Shown piece after piece: positions 1 to 10,800 of a stretch of DNA of 30,667 nucleotides (the first letter of the stretch is position 1; every line of letters starts with the position of its first letter). The notes beneath the pieces were generated by a model, which searched no databases, was not told where the DNA came from, and worked only from the letters and a program-made list of their open reading frames with translations. Both the position numbers and the translations under genes were made by a program. The stretch comes from Rhizophagus sp. LPA8_4_AMF (Eukaryota > Glomeromycota > Glomeromycetes > Glomerales > Glomeraceae): contig JADRCO010000569.1 in the NCBI GenBank assembly GCA_021464525.1, positions 1 to 30,667 of the forward strand, written 5' to 3'.

Positions 1-80
1 TATTTATTTTTAAACAAGCCACTGCGCCATGATTTAATTATGCGACGGACTTTCAACGGTTCCCGTTTACCTAGTTATAT
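1..80. repeat. Left copy of a dispersed repeat
   Basis: TTTTTAAAC through CTTTCAACGGTTCCCGT and TTACCTAGT closely resembles 29241-29316 in the same orientation, with scattered substitutions and small indels. The window edge cuts the left side. Confidence 0.6.
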
Positions 81-1664
81 GTAAATATTATATAAATAGG
101 ATTAAAAAATTAACTTACCCTCTAAATATTTTCTTTTATTTTTTTTGGTTATGTAAATATGTATTTAGTTAATACATTCAAATGTTGTAACGTTCTAGAT
201 TATTTTAGGAGATTACATAATTTAGAGATAGAATTAGATAGATTGGTTAGTTATAGGTTAATTTTACGTTATGTAATTTTATCCCTAGGTATTTTTGAAA
301 TTATGTAATCTGTATAGATTCAAATAATTAATAAATGCGTTACTAACTTTAAAAAAAAATAAAAAAAAAATAAACCTTTTGGTTAATTCGACACCACTCC
401 TTCTCGTCTTACCCTACTTGAGAATACACGTTTTATTGGTTAGTATAATCCGATCAGACATGAACTACCAAAACTGTTGGTCCATTGATCGACCGACTAC
501 TATTCCCAATCGAACAATTCTGAAGTAGCCTAATAACAGGAAATAATTTGAACAAAAAAATTTCATAATGTCATGTGATCTATTGGTTCCGATTTATCCA
601 TAGTACAAATAACACTTTGACCAATTATTCAAGGAGTTTAATAAGTATCTCCATCTTATCAATAATTCAACCTTTTTTGGTTGTGTAATTGTGTTAGCAA
701 TTGGCCAAGGATTACGTCAAGTATCCTCCTATTTCGTTCCATGTAAATTGCTGTAAAATGTAAACTTTTGAAAATTGATTCTTCAGGAAATGTAACAGTC
801 AAATATAATTCGATTATATTTACCGGTTTAACCCGATTAACCAGTTCTATTAAACCAGTTCAGTGAACCATTGCTGTAAACCGATTACAGAATCTATTTC
901 CAAATACATGGGATCGTCGATACGATTGGCGAATAAATTTCCTTTTTTGAAATGCGTGTAACCCAAATTTCCGTTCTTGGAACAAAATTTCCTTTTTTGC
1001 AATTTGTGCAATGGCACGTGACGTTTCGCATGGTCCTAAAAATTAGACTTGTCGATTTATAATCACTCAATTTATCATTCAAATTTTTAATTCAACTTTA
1101 ACAAGAGATAAAGATAGTTATGACAGTCATGAATTTTTTACACATTGTTCTTTCTTTTTGATGTACTGTAATAAGTAAGATACGCTGAATGTAAAATTTT
1201 CACGAATAATTTGATTTATTTTTTTCTTTAAAATTTTAATTTTATTATTTCCAAAAACTAATAATTGATCTATTCTATTTGAAAAAAAAATATCATTATG
1301 TAAAATATCGTACGTCACAAATGTAATAATAGAAATAATGAGATAAATAGAAAGATTTTCTTTTTAAAATTATGAAACTTCGCCGAAAAAAATTAACATG
1401 AGAATTTCTTAAGGTAATACGAAAATATTGATAAAATAAATATAAAATTATCACGCAAATGCTTACAAAAATATAGATGACAGATAATATGAATATTTCC
1501 ATGTACTTTTCACACCGGTTTTGTTTTAAAAAAAAGGTATTAGAAGAATTTTGAAATTTGAGTTTGTCATAAACAGATTTTGCATATTACAGATATTAAT
1601 CATAATTTAATTTATGATTATAATAACGATTTTAAATAATTTGAAATAAAGTAAGCGAAGGGTA
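81..1664. other. Intergenic, no supported gene
   Basis: AT-rich DNA. A plus-strand frame near 390-540 reads like coding for short runs but is broken by several stops. AATTTCCTTTTTTG occurs twice about 50 bases apart near 937 and 987. Nothing firmer was seen. Confidence 0.5.
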
Positions 1665-1960
1665 TCTTTAATTTACGATTATAATAACGATTTTGAATAA
1701 TTTGAAATAAAAGTAAGCAAAAGGTATCGATATCTTTAATTTACGATTGTAAGAAATAAAAGTAAGGAAAGAATATATCTTTAATTTGCGATTGTAAGAA
1801 ATAAAAGTAAGGAAAGAATATATCTTTAATTTACGATTATAATAACGATTATGAATACGAATAATTTGAAATAAAAGTAAGCAAGGGATATCGGTATCCT
1901 TAATTTATAAAGTAGGGAAAGAATATATCTTTAATTTACGACTTGAATAATAAATTAATG
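1665..1960. repeat. Irregular tandem repeat with two unit lengths
   Basis: Units start with TCTTTAATTT or TCCTTAATTT at 1665, 1733, 1778, 1823, 1897 and 1928. Spacings are 68, 45, 45, 74 and 31 bases. Long units contain an extra ATAACGATT..GAATAATTTG segment that short units lack. Most end in AAGTAAG(C/G)AAAG plus ATATA or TATCG. A diverged earlier unit lies at about 1597-1664. Confidence 0.85.
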
Positions 1961-2070
1961 TAATAAACATTGTGATAAGCAATATGAGCGAATCAATTTG
2001 CCACAATGACACACATGATGTGGCGTGAAATGAAATAAGCGAATGATTTGATAATCATCAATGTAATTCT

Positions 2071-2400
2071 TTAAAAAGGAGAACCATTAAAAATTGAATT
2101 TGCGAATGGATCATTTGTGATCTGTATTGGTAAACGTCTAATACAATATAATGGATATTTAATTTCACGTCTTAGTTGTCTTTGATTTCGACGTTTATGA
2201 ACAATGCGACTGCAAGATGATAAGTTGACTGTAGGATAGGATTTAGTTGAAACAGTAAATTGATTATCCATAAAAGAGGAGTCAGAAGGTTCTTTGTAAT
2301 TGCTATTTGCATTAGATGTTTGGTCCGGAAATAAACCATTTGATGATGAAGTATGTTCCATTTGGGTTAAATTTGTTGGTTGTTGCTTATGATGCATCAT
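2071..2400 (-). CDS. Small orphan protein, 109 aa, Ser/Asn/Gln-rich with a basic middle
   Basis: An uninterrupted frame runs from ATG (2400-2398) to TAA (2073-2071). I do not recognise the product. The first half is rich in Ser, Asn, Gln, Thr and His and probably disordered. Residues 66-81 are basic (HKRRNQRQLRREIKYP), followed by a short mixed tail. No signal peptide or membrane segment is seen. Support for a real gene is the context: TATAAATA at 2526-2519, then a C/T-rich stretch and an A-rich leader up to ATGATG. It may be intronless or the first exon of a longer gene. Function unknown. Confidence 0.5.
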   Translation of the reverse strand: MMHHKQQPTNLTQMEHTSSSNGLFPDQTSNANSNYKEPSDSSFMDNQFTVSTKSYPTVNLSSCSRIVHKRRNQRQLRREIKYPLYCIRRLPIQITNDPFANSIFNGSPF

Positions 2401-2518
2401 AACAACACAAATATGTTTTTTGTTGTTATTCTCAAATAATTTACAGAACCTTTTCTTTGATACTAATAGAAAGGAACTTAGTGGAAGAGAATGATTGAAA
2501 ATAGAGGGAAAAATTGTA

Positions 2519-2526
2519 TATTTATA
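2519..2526 (-). promoter_or_regulatory. TATA box before the 109-aa orphan gene
   Basis: The minus strand reads TATAAATA about 120 bases upstream of the ATG at 2400. A C/T-rich likely start region (CCCTCTATTTTCAATC) follows about 10 bases later. Confidence 0.45.
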
Positions 2527-2810
2527 GAAAAATATTATATTGGACTTAGACTAATCTAAAATAGTCTACAAGTTTTATAGTCCAATTTTCCTTCAATCCA
2601 ACAATTTTAATTGGTCATATGAATAAAATTAGATCTAGACTGGACAAAGTCCTTGTCCAAAAAAGTTATTTACCGATATAACATTATAAATTTTTATTAA
2701 AGTTGCTATTTTTTTTTTTAGAGTTAAACATCGGTGAGAAACAAATGCATGTAATAAAAATATTTGACGTAAGAATATGATTCTATTAATGTATAATAGT
2801 GATATATTCA

Positions 2811-2850
2811 GTGATATAATATAATATAATATATTATATTAAATTATATT
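2811..2850. repeat. AT microsatellite
   Basis: TATAA/ATATT units run almost uninterrupted for about 40 bases, forming an imperfect palindrome. Confidence 0.6.
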
Positions 2851-4137
2851 GTTAGTTTATCGGTTTGAATATTCCGACACTCAAATAAACTATCATGATC
2901 AGCTTTTATGGTTTATTTGTAAACAATGTTATCTTTTTAATTTCACTCTATTCAATTAATTATATTTATAGTATTTTATTTTTTTATTTATAGATAACTA
3001 AAAATAGGTTAACACCACACTTTACTTTTTTATATTATAGGGCATATATTTCCGTTAAAGTACTGCAAAATGCATTTATCTCTAAACCGGGGAAACATAA
3101 CTTTATTATTTTGAGTATATCTATTTAACGACATCAGTAATCAATAATAATAATAAATAATTATTAATTCTGAACAATTTAACATGTGTAAATGCAATAA
3201 AGTAGGAACAACATAAAAAAAACCCCTCCAATATAGAAATCTCTTTCAATATAGATAAAACAATAAATAACCCTTTTCCTTTCTTCTCTTTTTCTTAAGA
3301 TATAATAAAAAAGATTTTCACTATGCTTCGGTTAATATATATTTTAACTGAATTACGCAATTTTAAACCTTAATACGCACGATGCATAAAAAAAAATAAT
3401 GATATTCGCCAGAAATTTATTTCAATCCTTAAATGGTATTCTATTTAAAAATTTCGGGTATGGCTTGGATACAATTGAGTTTTACCTTGAGTGTGGTTGG
3501 GATTATTTGTTCCTTAGGAAACTTCTGTGCATTCTGTGTGTTAATTTTTTTTTTTTTTTTTGGCGATTCGATCGTCGTATAACATTATATGCAGCTGAAA
3601 TATCCGTTTTCGTGCTTAAAATCTCAATATTACGACAATTGTAACTACCGACAATTGTCAAAAAGGAGTTTTTAATTGGAATGTTTGTATATGTTTTGTA
3701 ATAATATTAAGCGTGTGATTATCGATTATGATCAAATAAAAAATTACCATATTAAACATTATTCTAGTTATTGATCCATAAAAATATAATCTAATAATAC
3801 ATTTATCATCCAAAGATTTTGTGTATGTTGTCAATTTGTCAATTGTCATGTGTTTATGCCAGGTTTTCAACTCGTCCAAAAAACATGATATACATCAATA
3901 ATGATTTATTTGGTTATAAATGAACTTTTAAGTCCGTAAATAAAAAATTTTGGCTAAGTAACATGACATTACTTATCCATTTCAAGTCAAAAAAAAAAAG
4001 GGGAAAGAAATAATAATAAATAAAATAAGTAAATAAAATAAACTTTATCAAGTGAGGTATTTGAAATGATTGGGCAATTTTATGTTTGAAAGATTCAGTA
4101 CATTCGGGATGTTCCCGCTTAATTATTAATAATTAAG

Positions 4138-4225
4138 AATATTAAAGGTAATTATAATGGAATAAATGGAATATAAAAGGTAGCTATAATGGAATAAACG
4201 GAATATAAAAGGTAACTAAAATATT
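4138..4225. repeat. 32-bp tandem repeat, about 2.5 copies
   Basis: Units start at 4138, 4170 and 4202, each like AATATAAAAGGTA followed by ATAATGGAATAAA. The third copy is partial. Confidence 0.85.
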
Positions 4226-4635
4226 TATAATAAAATATCGATTAAAAAAAAAGACCATTCCAATAATAGCAAATATTTAGTTAATACATGAACTTATGTT
4301 CCCAAATGCATTTCTAGTTTAAATGTTAAGATGGGCAAATTATTACACAATATTGGTTACACTCTTTTTTTCATTTTTTTATCAAGAATATTCTTTTTGT
4401 CATTCATAAGGATTATTTCTACACATTTCTTTTTCTTTATAATTTTAATTCTAAACTTAATAATGCATAAAAATTTCATTCATAACAATTTATTTGTATT
4501 TTAGCCCAATCTGTAAAAAATGATTTAAAAAGAAATAAAAGAATATGTCGACCTACTTTAAAGCACTGTCACGTGGGTATCATTATTAATATCCTAGCAG
4601 TCATGTGGCACGCACAATTGGGTTACAGTACGATT

Positions 4636-4742
4636 TCCCGAAGGACGTTTTCCCGAAAACTTTAACGCCGCCCGACTGATCACATGTTCGTGCATAACTC
4701 TGCATAACTCAGGCCAAAAATTCGGAAAAACGTCCTTCGGGA
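4636..4742. repeat. Palindromic element with 22-bp inverted arms
   Basis: TCCCGAAGGACGTTTTCC (arm 4636-4657) is repeated inverted at 4721-4742, with 21 of 22 bases matching. The 63-base loop is relatively GC-rich and contains a perfect tandem 10-mer TGCATAACTC twice (4692-4711). Beyond the right arm, another diverged copy (ACGTCTTTCAGGAAATCGT) extends the similarity. The island stands out against its AT-rich surroundings and looks like a MITE or other mobile repeat. Duplicated flanking target bases are not clear. Confidence 0.7.
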
Positions 4743-5578
4743 TAACGTCTTTCAGGAAATCGTCTGACAAGGGCACGATTGATCGTTACCAGCTTCATTT
4801 GTTTATTTACCACACTTTTCTTTCTTATACTAAAATTATTTTTCTTTTTTTATTTTAAACATTTTTTATTACCATTATTTTCATAATAGCGAACGTTAGT
4901 ACAATAAAAAAAAACTTTTTTATCAAAATTTTTAAATCTAATAAAATACAAAAATGTTCTTTAACAATTACGCTTTGCAATAGGTAAGTTTATTCTAGTT
5001 TCTTTGAGCTTTGGATTAAATTATTATGTATTGTTTGGAACTTTTTTCAACTAAAGTTTGTATTTTACTAACATGTACGTGCTTTTTATGGATATTCATG
5101 GTATAATTTTAGCACTTTAATTAAATTAATTGGCTTTGGTTGTTGAAAAATAAAATTGGTTGAATATATACTCATATTTACAAATTTTCAATGAAGCTAT
5201 TTCATTTTAGTAATGGTATTTTTTTTAATACAAGGTTATTTCGTAAGGGGAGAATAAATGAAAAAATAATAAATAATTCTTTAACCAGTTGTAAAAATAA
5301 ACCAAACCAACTATTAGAAATATTTATCAAATATTTGACATTATTTTTTTGTCATAAAAAATTCCAAGATAACTTTAATCTCTGTGAAATATTTCTACAA
5401 TATAAAAATTAATTTAAGTAAGAATTTAGGTTGATAAACAACGAGATAAATGTTAAGGTATATCATGAAAAATTTTCTTTCAGAATAAAATAAGTCTGTC
5501 CAATGGATTTCAGTAGCTGATTAAAACAATCATATTTAAGGAGGGCCTAGGAGAACCTTTTATTAAAACGAAAAAAAA

Positions 5579-5700
5579 CCCGATTTTTTTATTAAAAAAA
5601 AAGATCTTTTTTTTAATAAAACACTAAAATAGCCGATTTTTTTTTTATTAAAAAACGAAAGGCAACACTAAAACAACCGATTGTTTTTATTAGTTCTAAA
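5579..5700. repeat. T/A-run repeat with CCGATT heads and a near-perfect palindrome
   Basis: CCGATT followed by a T run and ATTA occurs at about 5580, 5633 and 5678. Between the first two, a palindrome centred on AGATCT has A9 and T8 arms and ATT/AAT ends (5591-5617). Confidence 0.6.
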
Positions 5701-5771
5701 AACTTTTCTGGTCCTATTTATTTATGAAAAAATGGTGTTTTTGCATCTTCATACATATATTCAGGCCAAAC

Positions 5772-5849
5772 AGTTCAGGTTAGGTTACTTGACTCAATTT
5801 GATCTAAAACAAAAAAATATCAGGTTGGGATGGCTAGGTAACCTGAACT
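5772..5849. repeat. Inverted repeat, 11-bp arms
   Basis: AGTTCAGGTTA (5772-5782) is matched by TAACCTGAACT (5839-5849). The first arm runs into a second AGGTTAC. Confidence 0.55.
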
Positions 5850-6193
5850 AAATAAATAATAGTTTAAATAAAAAAGCTTTGCTACACAGAATAATTTAAA
5901 TAAATACATTAAATTTTTTAAAGAACTTATTTATAAAATCATTTAGCTAAAAATTATAGACAATGCATAATGCATTTTTTTTGCATGCTATTCCGAAATT
6001 GTCAACAAACATCCCGTTTAAGCGCAAAAGTGAATATATTTGGAAATGATCTAATCACTTCAATCTCTAAATAAAGAATTTATATAAAAAATTATTATAA
6101 ATTAAGTATGGATTTTTATTTATAGGAGACGTTCCATGATCATATAAAAAAAGAGAATAAATTATTATGATAAAATGGTGAATATTATATATA

Positions 6194-6741
6194 TTAGAAT
6201 TCAATCTTAGAGTTCTCTAGTTCTCTAAACAAAAATACGAAACACGACCAACTCATCCAAGAGTCATCCAAGTGTATACCATTTCGTAAAAATTCCTCCA
6301 TCTGAGAAGCTACTTGAGCTGATGTACTACTGATTACAGAAAACCGGTTGATACACTGTGCGAGGGTTTGTGTTAACTTATACACACCTAAAAGACAAAG
6401 CAGTTCCAACGCAAAAATAGAATCCGAGCGGAGGAGATTCTCCTTCTGCTTCGCTTCATACCACTATAAAGTCGAAAACTTCATATATTGCGCCCTGTGT
6501 AGGTTGCACACTTCATAAGAAATTAAAGAAACGATGCACGTATAATCATTACGCTCCATATACCAGTAAACAAAGTGATAACCAGCGCAAATATAAGTTT
6601 TTTCAAGCCAAGCGCATCTAATTTAGCAACAAGTCCCAAATTCTTCTATGCACGTTCTTTTCTTTTGCTGCTGCTGCTTCCGATGATATTGTTCTTTTGG
6701 TAAATTATAATTATTTCTTCAATATAACATAGTGGTTCCAT
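6194..6741 (-). pseudogene. Broken coding-like region with a membrane-type segment
   Basis: One frame begins at ATG 6741-6739 (MEPLCYIEE), meets TAG at 6648-6646, then continues as KNLGLVAKLDALGLKK followed by a hydrophobic segment (LIFALVITLFTGIWSVMII) to TAA at 6525-6523. A different frame reads through about 6610-6194 with a single TAG at about 6466 (WYEAKQKENLLRSDSIFALE and onward to the stop at 6194). The stretch is less AT-rich than its surroundings. It may be a decayed gene or transposon piece. The order of frames and any introns are uncertain, and I recognise no family. Confidence 0.3.
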
Positions 6742-6884
6742 CTTATTGAAAATATTCTCGTTGCAATATTAGTGTTTGGATATTCTGCTGTTACTCAAAA
6801 TAATTTACTTCAACAACTTCAGTCATCATCGTGGCAGCTCAACCATTACCGTGGCACCCGGTAAGACGAAAACCAGTGGTGTAT

Positions 6885-6985
6885 GATTCCACATGTGTGG
6901 TGTACCGTGTATGACCAAAAATGAGATGTGTATGAATATGCACCACAGCTTATATTAACATTTGAAGTGTATGGTGTATGCTTTA
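6885..6985. repeat. GTGTATG-rich stretch
   Basis: GTGTATG or GGTGTA occurs many times within about 100 bases (for example GTGGTGTATG and GTATGGTGTATGC). It is a simple degenerate word repeat with no coding frame. Confidence 0.5.
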
Positions 6986-7817
6986 TTTTAATTTTATACA
7001 TAACTGCTTTTTTTTTTAAAAAAAAAAAAACTTCGTAGATATCTATTTTATCTACTTAATTTTTTATTTTTTATTATAGTTATAAATACACATACAACTA
7101 TATACAACTGTAAAATAATAAATTACCTCCATATTAAGTCTTCTTCGTAAATTTTAACGCGAAACGCGTAAGAATAAAAAATTTTATTTTTTTATATCCG
7201 TGGATGTCACGTGAATTTTATGTAACACATCACATGACGTTGACATCCGTGGCGCCCTAACCAATTAACAATTGTAAAAAATTAAAAAATTAAAATCGAT
7301 TTTTTCAATTTTTTCATCATTTAACAGTTAAGCATTTAGCATTTCCAACTTTGATTGATAATCTATAGGTCTATATATACACTCTGCTATTGTTAATGTC
7401 TAGAATTATTAGATAAATATTCAACTAAAATTAACATTTAAATAATTTAAATACAGTACTAAAGTAATATTTTGAATTTTAATTCTAGTATAATTAAGAT
7501 TTTTTTAAATTTTATTATATCAAACCTCCAAATGAAATAAATTCAATACAACTATACGTGGAAAAAATAGTATTTATTTTTAAAAAGATATAAATATAAC
7601 ATAGTTTATTATAAAAATCAGATTTTTAACTCTTTAAATCTCCGTTTTCCAAAATTCTAAATTCTAATTATTACTATGTACTTGCTATTTGAATTGAAAT
7701 TATAACGAGTATATACTAATGTTTCACCTGTTCAGATAATTCTTTGAAATAAAGATTTTGTCATCAGAAATGCATTTCTAAAGGGTAGATGCGACTCGGT
7801 TTTGAATCATATTAATG
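6986..7817. other. 3' flank of the VLIG-like gene, no gene
   Basis: It begins with T/A homopolymers that could fold (7010-7032). ATCCGTGGATGTCACGTG near 7197 and an inverted relative near 7230-7253 suggest another decayed palindromic element. AATAAA on the minus strand at 7610-7605 is a distant possible polyadenylation signal. No von Willebrand A domain coding was found here. Confidence 0.45.
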
Positions 7818-10800
7818 TTAGATAACATTCCATTTTGCAAATTCCTTCTGTTCTTGAACAGAATAAGGATCTAATATTTTATTTTTTTTATTATTATTAT
7901 TAAAAAGAAAACGAATTATTAATTATAATAAAATAATAAGTTTTTAAAAAAAAGTAATTGCTTAATATATACCTTTGAAACCCGTTCGCTCCCAGTAAAG
8001 TTTATGGGAAATAAAGTCTTTTGGTTTATCAGGATGAGGATGAGCTCGTTCTATAATTTATTAAATTATTAAAATAAGTTTCATTTAAAAAGAGAAAAAA
8101 AAAGAGGAATATAATTTACCATCAATATGTTGAATATCAATTCTTTGATTTCCTAATCTACAATTTTCTTCATTTTGACAATAATCAACATGAGGATGTC
8201 TGCCTAAACCTTTACATTTCTAATAAAAGAAATAATTTTAATTAATAATTTAAATACGCAAGAAATTATAAATTAATATATTACTTACCAAATTACAAAG
8301 AACTTGATCTTGTCTAAAAATTGAGAGATGCTTATTTTAATTAAAAAAAAAAATTTACGTGATCAGTGTAATACAAATTTTTAATATTTTACGTACCCCG
8401 TATATTCAAAATTATCATCACTTAAATTATCTGCGAATTCATCCGGTTTCATGTTACCATGTCTTGTTTCATGAATTTGTATATGTCCAAACGGTAACGT
8501 ACACTAAATCGTTTTTTTTTAAAAAAAAAAAATAAAAAATAAAAAATTAGAATTGAGATCCTCAATAAAACAGTAAAATTTTCTTTTTAATACATACATA
8601 ATATTCACAGTATTTACACTTCACGTCACAATAATGAAATCCATCTTCTTTATGTGTGTGTTTTCCTGTATGTTCAAATTCATTCGGAGGTATTTTTTTA
8701 CTGCATCTTAATCTTTCATTTAATTGAATATACTAATTGTTTTATAAAGCTAAAGGTCAGTACATTCATTACATAAATTGCTCATAAAAAAAATTTTATT
8801 GATTATACCTTTGTACGTGTTATTTGCTGTTTAGGTACAGTTATAACTTTACAAACACCATCATCTTCACAATATTCTTGACATGGATGCTCATTTCTTA
8901 AAATATGAAGAGTTTAAAATAAATTTTCTTTTAAAAAAATTCGAAATAATAAAAAAACTAAAGAAAAAGAAAATTTCTAATACATACCCACAAAAATGAT
9001 CAACAATTAAGTCAGAATACGAATGAAAGTGATCATTACTTTGACATCTTTTCTGACAATTTGGAATTGGACATTGAATTGGACAAATTTCATTCTCACA
9101 ACGGTGTGAATCATGTTCTTCATTATATGGCATAACACATTTATTGGGGCAACGATAATCTCCTTTTTGAGTATATGTTGATAACGAGCAATCTTCTCCG
9201 CAATAATGGAGTGTTGATTCACATAAATGTTCACCATCATGTCCAATTTCCTTTGAGCAAATTTTCTGGCAATTGAGTTTATCAATAAGATTGCATGGTT
9301 CACCACATAAATGATTTTGATCACAAACATGTTTTCCTTCATGACCAGCTATATAAATACAATTTGGAACCAATTTTTTGTTGTGGGTTTCATCAAAATT
9401 ACAAATAAAATGACACTTATGATCAGTCAAGCAATCGTGATTATTTTCGTGATCACGATTTTTGACACATTTTAAACCACATTGATGACATGTTGATCCA
9501 CACAAAGTCCATAAAAGTGTAAGTCTGTCTGTTTCTTGTTCCATTGAATATTTTCCATTAACGATGTCATTATTATCTTGTGGAAACTTGGAAGTATTCT
9601 GTAAGTACCAATCTCCAACACGTGAAACACGTCGTTCAATAATGTACTTGATGAATTTGTCAAAATTAGCAAACCATTTGCTGTCATCAGATGATTCCTT
9701 TCGCGGTTGTACAACGTCTTCAAAGTAATTTCTTAAATCATCAAAAAATTCTTCAAAAGCCCCATCTTCATCAAGTAATTGAATATCGGAATCTGGTAAT
9801 ATTTTGGTTGATTCTTTGAAGTCATTTAAAATGTCGGACAAGCTGACTATTGGATCATCAATTGGTTTTTCAGTATCATAATTCTATTGATAAAAAAAAA
9901 GAATAAATAAATAAAATAGTTTTAATATTTCAAATATAAGCGAAAAAATTTGGTACCATAAGTTCTCTGGTGACAAAATCTTTTTGTTCCAAGCCACAAG
10001 AAATAACAGTTGGAAGCAACCTTTTTAATGTCGCAATACGGATCTGCATGAGAGTTTCTTCTAATGAACTCCAATCACATATCTAAAGTTAAATACTATT
10101 AGTACTTATTTAAGACAAAATAAAAGATACTATCACTTTTTTCATTGAGTAAATAAAATATTTGCGAACCTTCAATTTAGCCATAATTACTTTTGTATTT
10201 TGTAAGAAAGTCCTAGCATTTTCATGTTTTCCTTCTTGCTTAGTTAACTTCTTACTAACATTTGCCAAATTTTTAAACCATGCAGCATCATTGAACGCCG
10301 GCCAAGAAATAATATCCATTCCTCCTTTGTACATTTTCGACATAAAGTTACCTTCACCTTCCTAAAAACATTATTAAATATGAGACGTAAACGATTTTTT
10401 TTTTTTTTTTTTTTTTCAAACAATATGATTTACCTCTAAAACAAATGAGAGAGGGTTGACTTAAATTCTTTAACGATGTCTTCTTTGCTAGCTTTAGGAA
10501 CTTCATCTATAACAATACTCAGTTTTGCCTGAATAAAAAAAAGAAGTATTAAAAGGTACAACTAAATAATCATAAGAGATGACTCGTGAAAAAATTGTTA
10601 GACGAACCTGAGGAATTTTTGAACCTGATTCGAATAACAATGCACCATCTTGAAATTTTTGAAACATTGATAACGTATCTTTATTTACACCAGGTTGATT
10701 CTATTTTAAAGTTATGATGTTAACAACATATGTAAAAATAATAATATAAACGAAAAAAAATCTATGATCTTAACCTTAAAGAGAATGAGATTTGAAACGA

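Larger units (their letters stand above)
2527..6193. other. Intergenic, repeats only
   Basis: Apart from the repeats listed separately I see only short random frames, homopolymer runs and AT-rich sequence. Frames at 3399-3644 and 5191-5412 depend on homopolymer runs and show no coding character. Confidence 0.5.

Noticed and set aside
3399..3644. Plus-strand open frame of 81 codons
   Set aside because: It depends on a long T run (FFFFF) and has no promoter or recognisable composition; likely chance.
3658..3879. Minus-strand frame of 73 codons
   Set aside because: It lacks a true ATG at its start and degenerates into Ile/Asn-rich sequence; no splice context found.
4594..4776. Minus-strand 60-codon frame
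   Set aside because: It lies entirely across the palindromic repeat element, so the frame is explained by the repeat.
10162..10365. Plus-strand frame across an exon of the VLIG-like gene
   Set aside because: Antisense to a phase-consistent exon; no independent support.
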